A stretch of DNA of 64,000 nt. Origin: Brasenia schreberi. Lineage: Eukaryota; Streptophyta; Magnoliopsida; Nymphaeales; Cabombaceae. The notes beneath the pieces are model-generated. The model made no database searches, was not told the DNA's origin, and saw only the letters and a program-made list of their open reading frames with translations. The stretch is from positions 13,827,001-13,891,000 of the forward strand of contig JAYKKT010000073.1 of the NCBI GenBank assembly GCA_036023115.1, given 5' to 3'. Position numbers and translations under genes: made by a program. Positions 1 to 11,578 of the stretch are shown here, piece by piece. The number at the start of each line of letters is the position of its first letter. Within the stretch, counting starts at the first letter, position 1.

Positions 1-2920
1 ACAGAAGTCAAGTTTCACCATTTTCAAATGCGTTTCCTGCCACCAATGTTAAAATAGAAAGGACAAAACAACTTATTTTAAGAAGCCAGAAGTTGCAGAG
101 TAGGACAAAGTTTCTCCCTTTCGCTGTCAACCCTTCAAAGCTGATGCATCAATAACAATACGAAGGCCATCTTAGTCAATTATTATGGTCCGTATTTATC
201 TCCCTTTACTATGTAATTGCATTCCAAAATATGAAGAATTGTCTCCCCTCTTGCAAGTCTCGCAAACCCATAAGCAAACTCCAACACCACCGCTTGTCGA
301 AAATTGCGTCGGGTGCTGCTACATGCTTGTGGTTAGGCATTTTAGTCGGATCTCAATCACACCCTACAAGTACAGGATCCAATAAACGTACTGGTGTAAT
401 TGAATTCATATTCAGGTATGTTCAGAATCCTAAAACTGAATTCAACCCATTCAGCTGATCAGGATGTAAATATCTGAATAACCTAATCGTTTGAAGGGTA
501 ACACGCCAAGGATGATGGCTGCAGTGAGGATGGAAGAGAGAAAATTTTTTAAAAGGACAGCTTTGAAAAAATGATAAAAAAGATATATGTTTAGTAAAAA
601 AGAGTATATGAATAGCAAACATAAATAATGCAGTCTCCGCTTACTATTGATTGGACTAAATTAAGTCAACTCCAGATATAAATGACCCATTGGCATCCCT
701 TGTAGGTTTAGTCAAAGTATCCTGAAGAAAATTGACGTTCCGTGGTCAAATATAAACCTTGTGGCTGCTCAAATTTTAAATTGCAAGATGAGGAAGAAAA
801 TTAAGAAAAAGGCACTTCAGTTACTCCAAGCACTAGGTCGGCCATAATCCATGGTGAAGCACAATAAATACTTTAGCTATTTTCTCTGAAGAAAAACTGC
901 ATGGCAAAGAAAGAAGAATTATCAATAAAACAAAATGCAGTGCATCCCTTAGGAAGGAATCGAGACTACAAGCCTTTTGTACGACTTTTATACAAATAAA
1001 AGAAAAACAGCAAGAATTCCACCTTCCGAAGAATAAAGATCCGCATTGGCTGATGCCCCTCACTACTCGAACACCATTTAGACAAGCTCGGCCGCTGAGG
1101 CAACAGGCAATATACACACAGAAAGGACAACGGGCCAGCGCCGCAAGCTGATGGATAGCCATAAAAAGTACCAGTGCTAGGTTCGTACTCATCACCCAAC
1201 TAAGAGGTTTAATCCCATACCGCCGGCTGCAGCGTTCATTCAGCAGAAGGAAGCCCATAAAGCCAACAATGGGAAGAAAGCTTGATGGTATTAACTTGCC
1301 GAGTGGAAAGCAAACACTAAAAGCCAGGAGGGAAATTGTTGATTTGTACGTTAACATTATTCGCATAGCAAGAGGTTTCTGGTAGATAATAAGAGATTTT
1401 CAGAAAGTGGAAAACTAAAATCCGAACAATACTTCGCAGTCGATCACCATTCATCTCTCCATGTCAGAAAAGAGGAAAATCCCGCACAGGTGTACAGTAC
1501 ATTCTAATGAGGTAGAACGTGAATGGAGCATAGGACTTGAAAGAATTTGTGTTCACTTATGTTGGATTCTCGACATTTATGACAATAAACTGATGGCAGA
1601 AGCAAAAACTCATTAAAGTTCACGTGCTGACATCTGCTCTATCTGAAAAGGTTGCGCTCACGAAAGAACGATTCTAAAGGAGGAGATAGACTGACCAGGC
1701 TAAACTGCCCATAAGGAGGACGCTAATTCTAAATGTGGCACTAGGGACTAGAATTCCCAAATTAAGCAACACTGTCTTGTGCTCTTGAGCATATAAACAT
1801 ACATCCAGAACAAGACAAGAATGAAAATCCATGACGAGTACCAGTCCATGTAAGCTATTTGTAACTGTCAAAGTTAAGTGATGGACCCATTCCCAGCAGG
1901 AAGGAGAACATTACTGCTAGCATGATCTAAATGAAGCTGAACAAACTGCACAGAGAGAATTCGCTGTCACAAGGTGGCCCTTTTTAGTAGTTTCCCGCAA
2001 ATACCTTAGGGAATACAAAAATGACGAGGAAGAAGAGAATGCAGGGGAAATTGAGATAAGAAGCAACCATATGTTATTCCACAAATCGATGTGAAGAACC
2101 ATGCCTATGGTCTCGTGTGAGTGTGCAATGGTGTTTGTGTGAGAGACTACTCTGGAGATGAATAAAGGCCAATGTAAAACCGTACTGCCAGATTCATTCT
2201 TGTTCCGGCATCAAACATGATTCAAGTTTTCCGTTTTCTTGACGAGAGCAGTTGAAGTTATAGAAGCTTAAAGATATGTTTCTTCCAATGAAGCTTTGTT
2301 CCCACTGACGACAGGTAGCTTTAAAATCAGGCTAAAATGCATCTTAATCGGAAAGGACAAAAAGCAGACAAATAAAAGAATGTGAGAACTGCATCACATG
2401 GACTCCAGTATACTATAGACACATTACAGCTTCTAGTGTACTAAATTAACTGCTGATTCCATACCACAGAATAGAGCACTATGCAAACATGGTGAGTCCC
2501 ATATTTTCACCAATTCCAACATTTCACACCAGCATTACAACTTAAACAGGGATAGCATACAAAAACAAGTGCACACAAAAGTAGAGCTGCTTGGCACATG
2601 ATGGCTGAAAATATTCTTCGATCAACCATTTACTTATGTAAGACAAAGATGAGCACATCTAATGTGAATATCAGGAATATTTCAAGACCCAACAGGACTA
2701 ATTTGTTTCACCAAGTCCTCTGCAAATTAATACCGTCAAGTTCTACGACAAATGAACAACTTGTATTAATCAAAATAAACAACATAGATAAAACCATACA
2801 TTCGCAAATGTTAAGTAGAAAACGTGATGTCACCTAAAAGTAGCAAGGAAAATGCAGTAGTGGTGTAAATAGAAAATTATATGATAGTCATTCCAGTGCC
2901 TACCTTTGGAACAGCTCCAA
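1..2920. other. Non-coding stretch, no recognisable gene
   Basis: I see no exon, RNA gene or intact transposon here. The longest open frame is a 177-codon minus-strand frame at 833-1366; its translation is rich in Leu, Cys and Phe, resembles no family I know and has no in-frame neighbour that would make it an exon. It is more likely intergenic or old TE sequence. Composition is AT-rich throughout. Confidence 0.5.
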
Positions 2921-3765
2921 ACAATAATAACAACAACAACTAAGCCTTTTCTCATACTAGACGGGGTCAGCTACATGGATTCTTTGTTTCCACAGATCCC
3001 TATCGTGTGCCATGTTAGCAGTTAACTCACAATAAGCTAGATCATTCTTTATTGTTTCTTTCCAACACTTTTCTGGTCGTCCTCTACCTCTTTTAATACT
3101 TTCCAAATTTAGTTTTTCATACCTTCTTACATGTTCTTCTTTTGATCTTCTTTCTATATGTCCAAACCATCTTAAACGATATTCTCTCATTTTATCCTCT
3201 ATTGGTGTCACTCCTAATTTGTTTCTAGTAATCTCATTATGTATACGGTCTTTTCTTGTAATGACCACTTATCCATCTAAACATCTTCATTTCTGTCACA
3301 AACATCTTTTGTACATGTTGATGATTAACTGCCCAACACTCAAAACCATAAAACATGGCAGGCATAATTGCAGCTCCATAATATTTACCTTTTAACTTTA
3401 ATGGTATCTTCTTATCACAAAGAATACCTGATGCTCCTCTCCATTTTAACCAACCAGCATTAATTTTATGCGTAACATCTCCATCAATTCTTCTATCACT
3501 CTGAAAAATTGACCCTAGGTATTTAAAACTTTCCTTTTGGGGGATGCAATGTGTGTCATTTTTAATTTCTATATCCTCTGAGATAACCAAATGATCAAAC
3601 TTACATTCCATATATTCTATCTTTGTTCTACTAAGTCGGAGGCCTTTGCTTTCTAATGTTTCTCTCCATAGTTCCAATTTTCTATTAATGTTTTCCTTAG
3701 ACTCCTCCACTAATACAATGTCATATGCAAATAACATCCACCAAGATACTTCATCTCGTTAATTG
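2921..3765 (-). mobile_element. 5'-truncated RTE-type LINE, 3' part of reverse transcriptase
   Basis: Two overlapping minus-strand frames (3237-3737 and 2957-3268) together give the last third of a plant RTE-clade LINE protein: the FADDIVLV-like active-site region (here FAYDIVLV, so the first catalytic Asp is lost), a KYLGSIFQ block, a WLKWRG block, then the C-terminal blocks RLRWFGHIERR, GRGRPEKCWKE and the terminal WKQRIHVADP. One frameshift lies near 3250-3265. The 3' end is the family tail seen on the plus strand as a CAA-rich run followed by AACTAAGCCTTTTC. Everything upstream of the RT palm is missing, which is usual for 5'-truncated LINE insertion. Non-functional. Confidence 0.9.
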
Positions 3766-4032
3766 CACCTCTCTCAGAAAAATCACATTTTGACAAAGAG
3801 TCAAAAAAATGTCTGCTTTGCCCTCAAGCCTAAATTGGCTGCATTATGACTATTTAAATGATTTCATCTAAAGAAAGGATGGTTTCAAACAATTTTCTTC
3901 AAAGAAATGAGACATTGAGAACCAAACCCAAACATGTTTACTAAATGTCAAACTTATCAAAAACCTTTTCAAATCAAATCAAATCCAAATCAGGCCTCAA
4001 ACACTCACCCGATTGAGGATAGTCTAACTCCG

Positions 4033-4172
4033 GGACCCTACACCCATCAAAGGGTTAAAGCGATCTGACACCCTACACCCAAGGGTTAAAGTGGTTTGAT
4101 ACTCTACATCCATCCAGGGTTAGAGTTATTTGATACCCTACATCCAACAAAGGGTTAAAGTGGTTGAAACGG
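4033..4172. repeat. Imperfect tandem repeat, about four units of 33-40 bp
   Basis: The phrase CCCTACA(C/T)CCA followed by AGGGTTAAAG and a T/C-rich turn recurs about four times, with length variation between units. It sits just upstream of an LTR-like block and may belong to the same element. No coding potential. Confidence 0.7.
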
Positions 4173-4199
4173 TAAAGACTAACTGACGGGGCGAAAGCA

Positions 4200-5500
4200 A
4201 GTCGCCCGTGCAAACAAACACTGGGAATGAAACTCAATTGTTTTTTAAAAGTATTTGAGAATTTCGATAAAACTCGTTGTTTTTAAATATATCTCAAACA
4301 AAATGGTTTTAAATAATCAAAAGAAATATTTGAAACCATGAACCTGAAATCAAGCGAATGATTCAAATCCGATTGAAGGACGAAACTGTGAATCAAGGCT
4401 GAAGCAGGGAATGAGCTAAGGTAGACCCAAACAAAACAGGACTTCAATTCATAAGGACCAAGGGAAGACCCAAGGCAAGAGTCAAGTAAGGCACGACAAT
4501 ATCAAAGGCTAATCCAAATGAAAAACCTCACCAACCAAACCTCTTTTGATTGACCACCTATCTTGGTTAATCATGACCCATGAGTTAACTTTGATCAAAA
4601 TCCTCGGCTTGACTAAATCATCTTTGGTTTCCCTAATTAAGTAGCTTTGATCAAACTACATTGGGCTACACCAAATTGACTTGAATTACATTCACCAAAA
4701 ATGCCTTAGCCGAACCTAACTCAATTACTAAGACCTAACCTAGTCCACCTTGGCCGATTGGACCTATTTGGCTCGAACCCCCTAGCCAAGCCCACGGAGT
4801 GCAGCAAACTTACCTTGGCTAGACTCCTCTTGCTGTAGGGGACCACAAGACCCACGTGAAGGCCATGTGAGCTGGTCACGGAGCTTGGATCAGATTTGGG
4901 CCAAGAAGGAGCTCCACTTGATCCGCCCCATGGAAGGCACTAGAGACCCCCCGCTTGGCCTATAAATAGAGGCCAAGGGGACTCATTTCCAGCATCTTAC
5001 ACATTGAGGGACTTGCCAAAACGTGAGGGAAGAGAGAGGGAGAGCCTAGGAGAGAGGAGAAGTGTTGCAAGTTAGAGAGAGAAGAGAGAAAGGAGAGGAA
5101 GAAGAAGGGGTGGCACCAAGGAAAGAAGGGGTCAAATTACCCCATTATAATCCGATTCTTGGAGGCTGCTAAGTGAGTATTTCTTTCCCTTTTCAAATCT
5201 TGATTCTTCTCTTAACATTCAATTCAAGGAAAGGGTTGTAACAATGGAGTTTTATCTCCCCCCATGTTGTAATAGCAAGTAGATATGCTGTCGATTTCAT
5301 TTTCTACGTATGCACTCTGTTTGCTTTCTTGATTTTACCTCTCTATATTCTATAAAACTCTTATATAACTCTTAACCCCCTCCATGCTTAAGCTAATACA
5401 TATCTTTATATTCATTTCCCTTCAGCAATTTACTTTGGGTTTGCTGTGATTATGCCATTTAATTTCAGGTGAGTTGCATCACGTATGTTGTAAACATAGA
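4200..5500 (+). mobile_element. LTR-like or promoter-bearing repeat block, boundaries unresolved
   Basis: The block has the layout of a plant LTR or of a TE leader: a TATA box (TATAAATAGA at 4961-4970), a purine-rich GAGAGA leader (about 5020-5115), then a T-rich 3' part. No gag or pol frame follows, no primer-binding site is visible, and I could not find a matching second LTR or a target-site duplication. A solo LTR or a decayed element is the best reading; an orphan promoter with a non-coding first exon is the alternative. Confidence 0.35.
4954..4977 (+). promoter_or_regulatory. TATA box inside a perfect 7-bp inverted repeat
   Basis: TATAAATAGA is flanked by CTTGGCC on the left and GGCCAAG on the right, a perfect 7-bp inverted repeat. 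This is the likely core promoter of the LTR-like block; transcription would start roughly 30 bp downstream on the plus strand. Confidence 0.4.
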
Positions 5501-6380
5501 AAAACTGTTTTAAGCATCTTTGCATACCTCTGATGTTTTAATTTTCATTTTCTCATTTTTGCTCCGATTTACCTAAAATTTGAAACACTTCATCTACACA
5601 CAAGCCCACATAGGATAAAAGTTTAAAGAATTTTAAAGCCGTGCAACCATGTAATTAAAAGTGTGTAAGATCGGAAAAATCCAGAACCATTTCTGTCAAA
5701 ACTTTATTTCCTGCAATAGAGCATGGGTAATCATCTCATAACTTTGTCTGTAGTTGTCCAATTTCAGTGAAACTTTGTTCACTGGAAAGCTGACATCCAT
5801 ATCTTTCCAACAACACCAAATGCACAAAAATTGAACTCTGTGTACCGATATACAAACCTTTCTTTGGGTCTCCGTATTTCTGTGACAGAATAGTTTCGAG
5901 TGTTTGAGCAAAGACACTTTCCAAATTTAATTATGAATAATCACAGCACCCAGAAATAAAATAAAAATATTTTCAGAGTCTACATTTATGCCTATTCACC
6001 GTGAATTTTTCACAATTTTTGAAAATTCGGAAGCCACTGAAAGAAAATCAGAAAGCGAGGTCTGAAAATAGAACTAGTTTCTGTTTTTCAGAACTGCAAA
6101 ATTGGTATACCAAACACTTAGTGCATGAAATTGATTAAGTCTCTCGGATTTTTCTTAAAGTGGATTTGGAATCACACATGCACAAATGAGTCCTCAAAGG
6201 GACTAGGTTGACCCTTGAGCATCGGTTCAAGAAGGCCTAAGGTGACAAGATCTCGCTTAACGACAATCGCCCAAAAGTCAGATTTACAAAACTTTGCTAG
6301 TTTTGAAAACTAGCTGGCACGCTCGCGCATAAACGAAGTAGGTTGAGAAGTTTATTTCAAGTCTCTACATAGGCTTGGAG
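5500..6380. other. Unassigned AT-rich sequence
   Basis: Short minus-strand open frames at 5696-5924 match no family I recognise. No splice-consistent exon, tRNA or TE terminus could be identified. Confidence 0.4.
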
Positions 6381-6602
6381 TTAAATTTTCACATCTACAA
6401 TATGCAAATAACATACACCAAGATATTCATCTTCAATATGTTTTGTTAACTCGTCAATGACCAATATAAATAAATATGGACGCCAAAATTGTACAAGAAC
6501 AAAAGTTAGAAATTCTTCCACATTGAGAAATTTAAAATCAGATGTAATTGTCACATAAAAAAGCATCACAACAAAAGGGTTGTTACATGTGCAGCCAATC
6601 AA
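6381..6602 (-). mobile_element. Short RTE LINE remnant
   Basis: The minus-strand translation contains LFILVIDELTKHIEDE, matching the RT block that in this LINE family precedes the catalytic FADD motif (the same block is seen at 63505-63560 on the plus strand). Only about 100 bp are clearly LINE-derived; the rest of the open frame is not recognisable. It is the same family as 2921-3765 and in the same orientation. Confidence 0.6.
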
Positions 6603-6870
6603 AACTACTATCTAAAGCAAATCCTACCAATGCTATTTATTAATCCAGACCAACCATTGGAGACCAAGGTTAATCAATGGGCTCCAAGTCCTCAAGATTC
6701 TTCCACATACTTCGCATCAATAAAAAAGACAAGTAAATTTGTAACTTGCGAGATTGGCATTGTGTTTTAAGTAAATGATAAAACTTATTCTGGCATCAAC
6801 TCCATGAAAAGGAACTGGAAGAAGTTAATCAAAGATTAAGACAAAGAATAGTACTTTGAGCAACCTATAA

Positions 6871-6996
6871 GGAACAAGATGGGAAACGTGCAGAAAGCTT
6901 CAAAAGTGCGATCAAGCTCATTGCCCTAGTGGTGACATTTGATGCAAGGCATTTCAATACACCGTCAAGGATGCCAACTGCATCAAATTCAGTTAC
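6871..6996 (-). pseudogene. Isolated exon fragment of AP-1 complex subunit gamma (gamma-adaptin)
   Basis: The minus-strand translation runs from VTEFDAVGILDG to ALLKLSARFPSCS. This is the conserved heat-repeat segment of plant gamma-adaptin, whose usual sequence here is close to VTESDAV and then TTRAMALIALLKLSSRFPSCSER. Gamma-adaptin is the large subunit of the AP-1 clathrin adaptor at the trans-Golgi network. A well-formed intron acceptor (TTGCATTACAG) immediately precedes the homologous part at 6997, so the copy came from genomic DNA, not from spliced mRNA. After SCS the frame ends in a stop and the expected SERI does not follow. No other adaptin exon was found on either side, so this is read as a stranded gene fragment, possibly carried by a transposon, and not as part of a working gene. 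Confidence 0.7.
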
Positions 6997-6999
6997 CTG

Positions 7000-9300
7000 T
7001 AATGCAAAACTGCTCAAGTCAGGTTGGGACATGAACAGAAGTAAAGAGCCAATGTGCATCACAAGAAGAGAAAAGGAATCAAGTTGGTAGCAAATAGTGA
7101 AATGAAAAGGGAATGGTCTACTCAAGCTGACAAAACCAAAAATAGAAACAACTTGAAGTGGGACACATTTCAAATAATTTGTTGTGTACCAGATAACGTA
7201 TATTACTATTCATAAAAATTCAAGAAAAGGAAAGTTCTATCTGATTTACATATATAGATATATGGTGCAAAACTCATGAGTGTATGACATGTTACCAAGT
7301 GAGGATGAACTTTTAGCTTAGTTGTCGCCATAGCTTTCTGACTTTCAGGTGCTGTACTTACCCTCCTCACCTGCCACTTTTCAGATGATTCTAAATTTGA
7401 CATGAACCGAGAAAGTAAAAACTGATCTGGGCTCTGGAACTTGGCAATACTAAAACCATATAAAGTTCTGTTTGTCATGCATCTACGAAACTGATGTCTG
7501 CGCCTTGCTCCAAATTGTTGCAGGATTATCTCATACATCCCACCTAGGAGTTCAAGTGCAAGCTTAGCCAAGCTCATGATGAACATGCTGGTCCTTAAGC
7601 AATAGATACCAAAGTTAACTCACTAGGATCAAACAGCTCAGCTCACAAGGACCTGACTTGAAGAGACGATATTGACAAGCCTTGTCCAAATGGTAATTGA
7701 AGTGTCAAGGGTCCAAACTACTAAGCCAAAGCAGACACACCTTGACGAGGCTCAAACTTGCAACTTGGCTAAACTTTGTTTGGTAGGTCTTATAAAGGTG
7801 ATTAATTGAGCTAAACCCCAAAAGGTCTAGCTCATAATAACTATCATGGTTGATGGCTGGTCAACGGTAAGTCTAACCCAAGTTGGTAGTGTACCTTGTT
7901 TAACACCTTATGATGTATGGGTTTATATCACAATGGCTTAAGCGCGCACCCCTATTGTAGTCATAGAGAGTGGGCCTAAAAGCTTTACCCTTCTTGACCT
8001 GTGAAAATAATTGTTCAAAGGTGGCCACCCATAACATGGGAGATAAAAGAAGTGCAACACAAGGTAATCAAATGCCACACGAGGTGAAGTGCAGGCCAAG
8101 GCTGCTTGTCCCTCCCGACCAGAAGGTTAAAAGTGAGAATGACATGAAGTCAAGCAGGCTGCTTCTGTATGCTATCCAACCCGCAGAGGAGCTGCAATAA
8201 CAAAGCCTGGGTCTTGCTTTCACTCTTCAAGTATTTGTGAAGATTGAGGAGAAATCTTTTAGCGAATCATAGGCTTCACCAGCACTCCTCTTTATTTGGC
8301 GGCCGGAAAAGCAGAATACGGCAGCCTAAGTGCAAGCATGAGAATTCCCGGCGGTAATCCATTGCAAATCTGTCAGTGGTGTTCACGTGGAATATAAGCG
8401 AACCTGTATAGCTGGAAGTTGTTACACGATAGATGCTCTACAGCGTTTATGTGCAATTCGCCTCTATTATGTACTTCTCTTATTGGTTAATAATACCTCC
8501 AGGGTACATCAAAGAAAAGAAACCTCTAGTGAACAGAGCAAGCGTTCTCCTTGCAACATGAGTTGTCTAATAGCATCTGGTGCAGCTTGCCTTTTGCCTG
8601 CCAAGTTGCACCCATGAGGCCTTTGTGCAGTCCGGGAAACCCGGAACACACAATCAAATAGAAATTATAAGCATCGAACCACCACTCAACTGAGTTAAAT
8701 CTTGTTCAATGGCCTCCTAGAAATGCTCAATATGAGCAAGTTCCCGCCAGCTGCAATGTCCTTTTATGTGTCCCTTAGAGAAAAGTTTCTCGCAAAAGAC
8801 ATGAAATAAAACCACTCGCAGGAAGAGAGAGAGAGAGAGAGAGAGAGCAACAACAAAAGAAAATTGCTTATTTCAATTCGAGCACAACAGGGGCAATAAC
8901 AACGAAACATTCGTACAGTCCATCTTACAAAGAGGAAGTTGCTTCCGAGAAGAGAAACAGAGGACGATCATCGTCACCATGCATATTCTGGCCAAAATTC
9001 CGTCTGAGAAACAGAAAACAGTTGTTTTGCCCTTCTCATCCCGGCCTACCTAATAGACTAATGAAGGGGAGAAGGAAAAGGAAAGGGACAAAATAGATGG
9101 CAGAACAAAATGAATACTCTCGGAATCCAAAGGTAAGAGGGTAACACGAAGCAGCTAACAAAATGCAACGATACTTATTCAGTACTAGAAGATGGATGGA
9201 GGAGACCACTTACTTGATCATGAGTGAGAGATAGGGGAAGCAAAAGAAAGAAGCAAATTTGTTAGGAGAGGCAGTAAGAAGGGAAGTGGGTGGAAGCAGG
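7000..9300. other. Gene-poor stretch downstream of UGDH
   Basis: It contains one 126-codon minus-strand open frame (7206-7586) that I cannot assign, and shorter unconvincing frames at 7970-8200 and 8387-8617. The UGDH 3' untranslated region must occupy part of 8850-9300. No TE termini or RNA genes were recognised. Confidence 0.45.
8825..8847. repeat. (GA)n microsatellite
   Basis: About eleven uninterrupted GA units. On the minus strand it is a (TC)n tract in or just past the UGDH 3' untranslated region. Confidence 0.9.
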
Positions 9301-10752
9301 TCAGGTGGATGCAGCGGCCGGGAGGTCCTTGATCCAGGGATCGAGTGGCTTGCCGATCGAGTAGACGATGAATCCGATCTTCCTGAGCTCTTCGACCTTG
9401 ACGACGTTGCGGCCGTCGAAGATGAAGGCTGGCTTCTCCATATTGTCATAGATCTTCTGGTAGTCGAGGCTCTTGAACTCGTCCCACTCCGTGAGGATGC
9501 AAACCCCATGAGCGCCTTTGGCGGCCTCGTACGCGTCCCAGACGATTGAGACCTGCTTCGACGCGGCGGTGGGGCTGCTCGGCACGAGGTGCTGCGGGTG
9601 ATCCCAATCGAACTTGTTGGTCGCCAGGTCTCTCCGGATCTGCTCCTCCGTCACCTGAGGGTCGTAGATGCTCAGCTGCGCTTTGTCTCCGAGCAGCCCG
9701 TGGCACACGTCTATCGCCGCCGTCTCCCTCGTGTCCCCGGTGTCCTTCTTGAACGCGAAGCCCAGGATGGCAATCTTCTTCCCGGAGACCGTGTTGAACA
9801 TCGACGACACGACCCGGTTGGCGAATCGACTCTTCTGGTAGTCGTTGATGTGCACGACCTGCTTCCAGTAGTTCGCCACCTCCGTCAAGCCGTTGCACTC
9901 GCAAATGTACACAAGATTGAGGATATCCTTCTGGAAGCAGGATCCGCCAAACCCGACGCTAGCGTTGAGGAAGCGAGATCCGATCCGCGAGTCCTTGCCT
10001 ACGGCGTACGCGACCTCCGATACATCAGCACCGGTGGCCTCACAGAGGGCCGAGATGGCGTTGACGGAGGAGATCCGCTGGGCCAGGATCGCGTTGGCCG
10101 CGAGCTTAGAGAGTTCCGCCGACCACAGGTTCATGGTGATAATCTGATCCTCGGGGACCCAGCGAGCGTAAACGTCCTTGAGCGCCTGGACGGCCTTCCG
10201 TCCCTCCGGCGTCTCTCGCCCGCCGATAAGCACCCGATCAGGGTTCTTCAGATCATCGACTGCCGTCCCTTCGGCCAGGAACTCCGGATTCGAGAGGATC
10301 TGGAAGTTGATCCCCCGGCTGTTGTGCGTCAGTATCTTCTCGATGGCCTCCGCCGTCTTCACCGGCACGGTCGACTTCTCCACCACAATCTTGTCGGACT
10401 TGGCCACATCGGCGATCATTCGGGCAGCGCTCTCCCAGTAAGTGAGATCCGCGGCCTTGCCAGCGCCAAGCCCGCGCGTCTTGGTCGGGGTGTTAACGGA
10501 GACGAAGACGATCTCGGCATCAGCGACGTGGGTCTCGACGTCGGAGCTGAAGAAGAGGTTGCGGTTGCGGCAATTCTTGACCACCTCGTCCAGCCCAGGC
10601 TCGAAGATGGGCAGCCGATCGCTATTCCAGGCATTGATGCGAGACACGGAGATGTCGACGACCACCACCTGGATGTCGGGGCACTTGTAGGCGATCATGG
10701 CCATGGTCGGGCCGCCCACGTACCCGGCGCCGATGCAGCAGATCTTGACCAT
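9301..10752 (-). CDS. UGD: UDP-glucose 6-dehydrogenase
   Basis: This cytosolic enzyme oxidises UDP-glucose to UDP-glucuronate with two NAD+, the entry step to the nucleotide sugars of pectin and hemicellulose. The single open frame encodes 483 aa, the normal plant length (about 480). Visible features are the N-terminal Rossmann motif GAGYVGGPT at residues 8-16, the NTPTK strand near residue 90, the STVPVKTAE segment, the [12 protein letters not shown] block, the [10 protein letters not shown] motif holding the catalytic cysteine, the C-terminal [13 protein letters not shown] block and the plant-type end [11 protein letters not shown]. The start is the first ATG, directly before [13 protein letters not shown], as in other plant UGDs. 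There is no intron in the coding part, as is common for this family. It is far more GC-rich, especially at third positions, than the flanks, so long antisense open frames exist but are artefacts. It appears intact and functional. Confidence 0.98.
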   Translation of the reverse strand: MVKICCIGAGYVGGPTMAMIAYKCPDIQVVVVDISVSRINAWNSDRLPIFEPGLDEVVKNCRNRNLFFSSDVETHVADAEIVFVSVNTPTKTRGLGAGKAADLTYWESAARMIADVAKSDKIVVEKSTVPVKTAEAIEKILTHNSRGINFQILSNPEFLAEGTAVDDLKNPDRVLIGGRETPEGRKAVQALKDVYARWVPEDQIITMNLWSAELSKLAANAILAQRISSVNAISALCEATGADVSEVAYAVGKDSRIGSRFLNASVGFGGSCFQKDILNLVYICECNGLTEVANYWKQVVHINDYQKSRFANRVVSSMFNTVSGKKIAILGFAFKKDTGDTRETAAIDVCHGLLGDKAQLSIYDPQVTEEQIRRDLATNKFDWDHPQHLVPSSPTAASKQVSIVWDAYEAAKGAHGVCILTEWDEFKSLDYQKIYDNMEKPAFIFDGRNVVKVEELRKIGFIVYSIGKPLDPWIKDLPAAAST

Positions 10753-10887
10753 CTCGATCCTCTAATACTTTCTTTCTTTCCTTCCTGAGAGTGAGTTTGC
10801 TCCCCTTGGATCAACCAACTAAGAGAGCGAAAGATAGAGAATGGGGCGTTGAGGGAGTGAAGCATGAAGGAAAGATCGAACGGAATG

Positions 10888-10898
10888 AATATATATAG
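10888..10898 (-). promoter_or_regulatory. Probable TATA box of the UGDH gene
   Basis: CTATATATATT on the minus strand lies about 136 bp upstream of the UGDH start codon, in an otherwise mixed-composition region. A TATA box here would give a short, CT-rich 5' leader of roughly 100 bp ending at the ATG at 10752. An intron in the leader cannot be excluded. Confidence 0.55.
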
Positions 10899-11179
10899 CA
10901 GAGACCGGAGGAAGGAAGAAGGGTAAGGCACCGTTCGTTCACACAAGATGCGGACGCGCGTGGGTGAGCGTGAATCGTATTGGAGGCGCACCACCGACGC
11001 GGTGAAAGGCGGGCCAATTGTATCTTGCACAAGCCACGAGACGGTTTTAGGAGAAGAAGCCAACGTAATGGGCAGAACAAGCACGGCACGACCTATTCAT
11101 TCTTGAATTGTCGACGATAAGGAGGTCGATGGGTGGGTGCGCTCAAGCAGTGGCCAGTTGGCGGAGGTAGGCATCTTCC

Positions 11180-11511
11180 ACTCATAGCCAGTCCATCGGT
11201 TTTAACCGGAACCAAAGCAAACTGAAAACCATGTCAATTCTCTATCAGTTCGACGACTCGAGCCAAAACTAAACCAAATCCAAAACCGACTAAATCATAA
11301 TCGGTTGTTCTTCCTTGCATGGAACCAAACCAGAACTCATACTGACAGTTCAAACTGCCGGTTTTGATTTCATTTTATATTTCTTTTTGTATGTTTTTTG
11401 TTTTCAACCGAAACCATGACCCAGAACTGCCAATTAAAAACCGTATCCAGTAGTGGTGAACCCAGTAACTGACAGTTCAAACTGACCCAGAACTGAAAGT
11501 TCAAACTGCCT
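11180..11511. repeat. ACCGGAACC-rich repeat sequence
   Basis: The stretch is full of short related words (AACCGGAACC, GGAACCAAACC, CAGTTCAAACTG), including CAGTTCAAACTG-type near-palindromes that recur at about 11345 and 11475-11505. Similar wording is found at 26590-26990. This looks like remnants of one non-autonomous repeat family, but I could not define termini. Confidence 0.4.
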
Positions 11512-11546
11512 GTCAGCGTCTGGCGACGGTTTACCCGTGACAAAAG

Positions 11547-11560
11547 TGGTATCAGAGCTG
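11547..11560 (+). promoter_or_regulatory. Primer-binding site (initiator tRNA-Met) of the Gypsy-type element
   Basis: TGGTATCAGAGCTG is complementary to the 3' end of initiator methionine tRNA, the usual primer of plant LTR retrotransposons. It follows the LTR end by four bases. Confidence 0.85.
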
Positions 11561-11578
11561 TAATGATCTCGCTGCCTC

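Noticed and set aside
833..1366. 177-codon minus-strand frame as a membrane protein
   Set aside because: The hydrophobicity comes from T-rich sequence; there is no family similarity, splice support or conserved motif.
6865..7173. Whole 102-codon frame as a gamma-adaptin protein
   Set aside because: Only the last 42 codons match adaptin; the first 60 codons are intron sequence read through the acceptor at 6997.
9589..10788. 399-codon plus-strand open frame across UGDH
   Set aside because: It is the antisense shadow of the GC-rich UGDH exon; its translation resembles no protein and the opposite strand is an intact, conserved enzyme.
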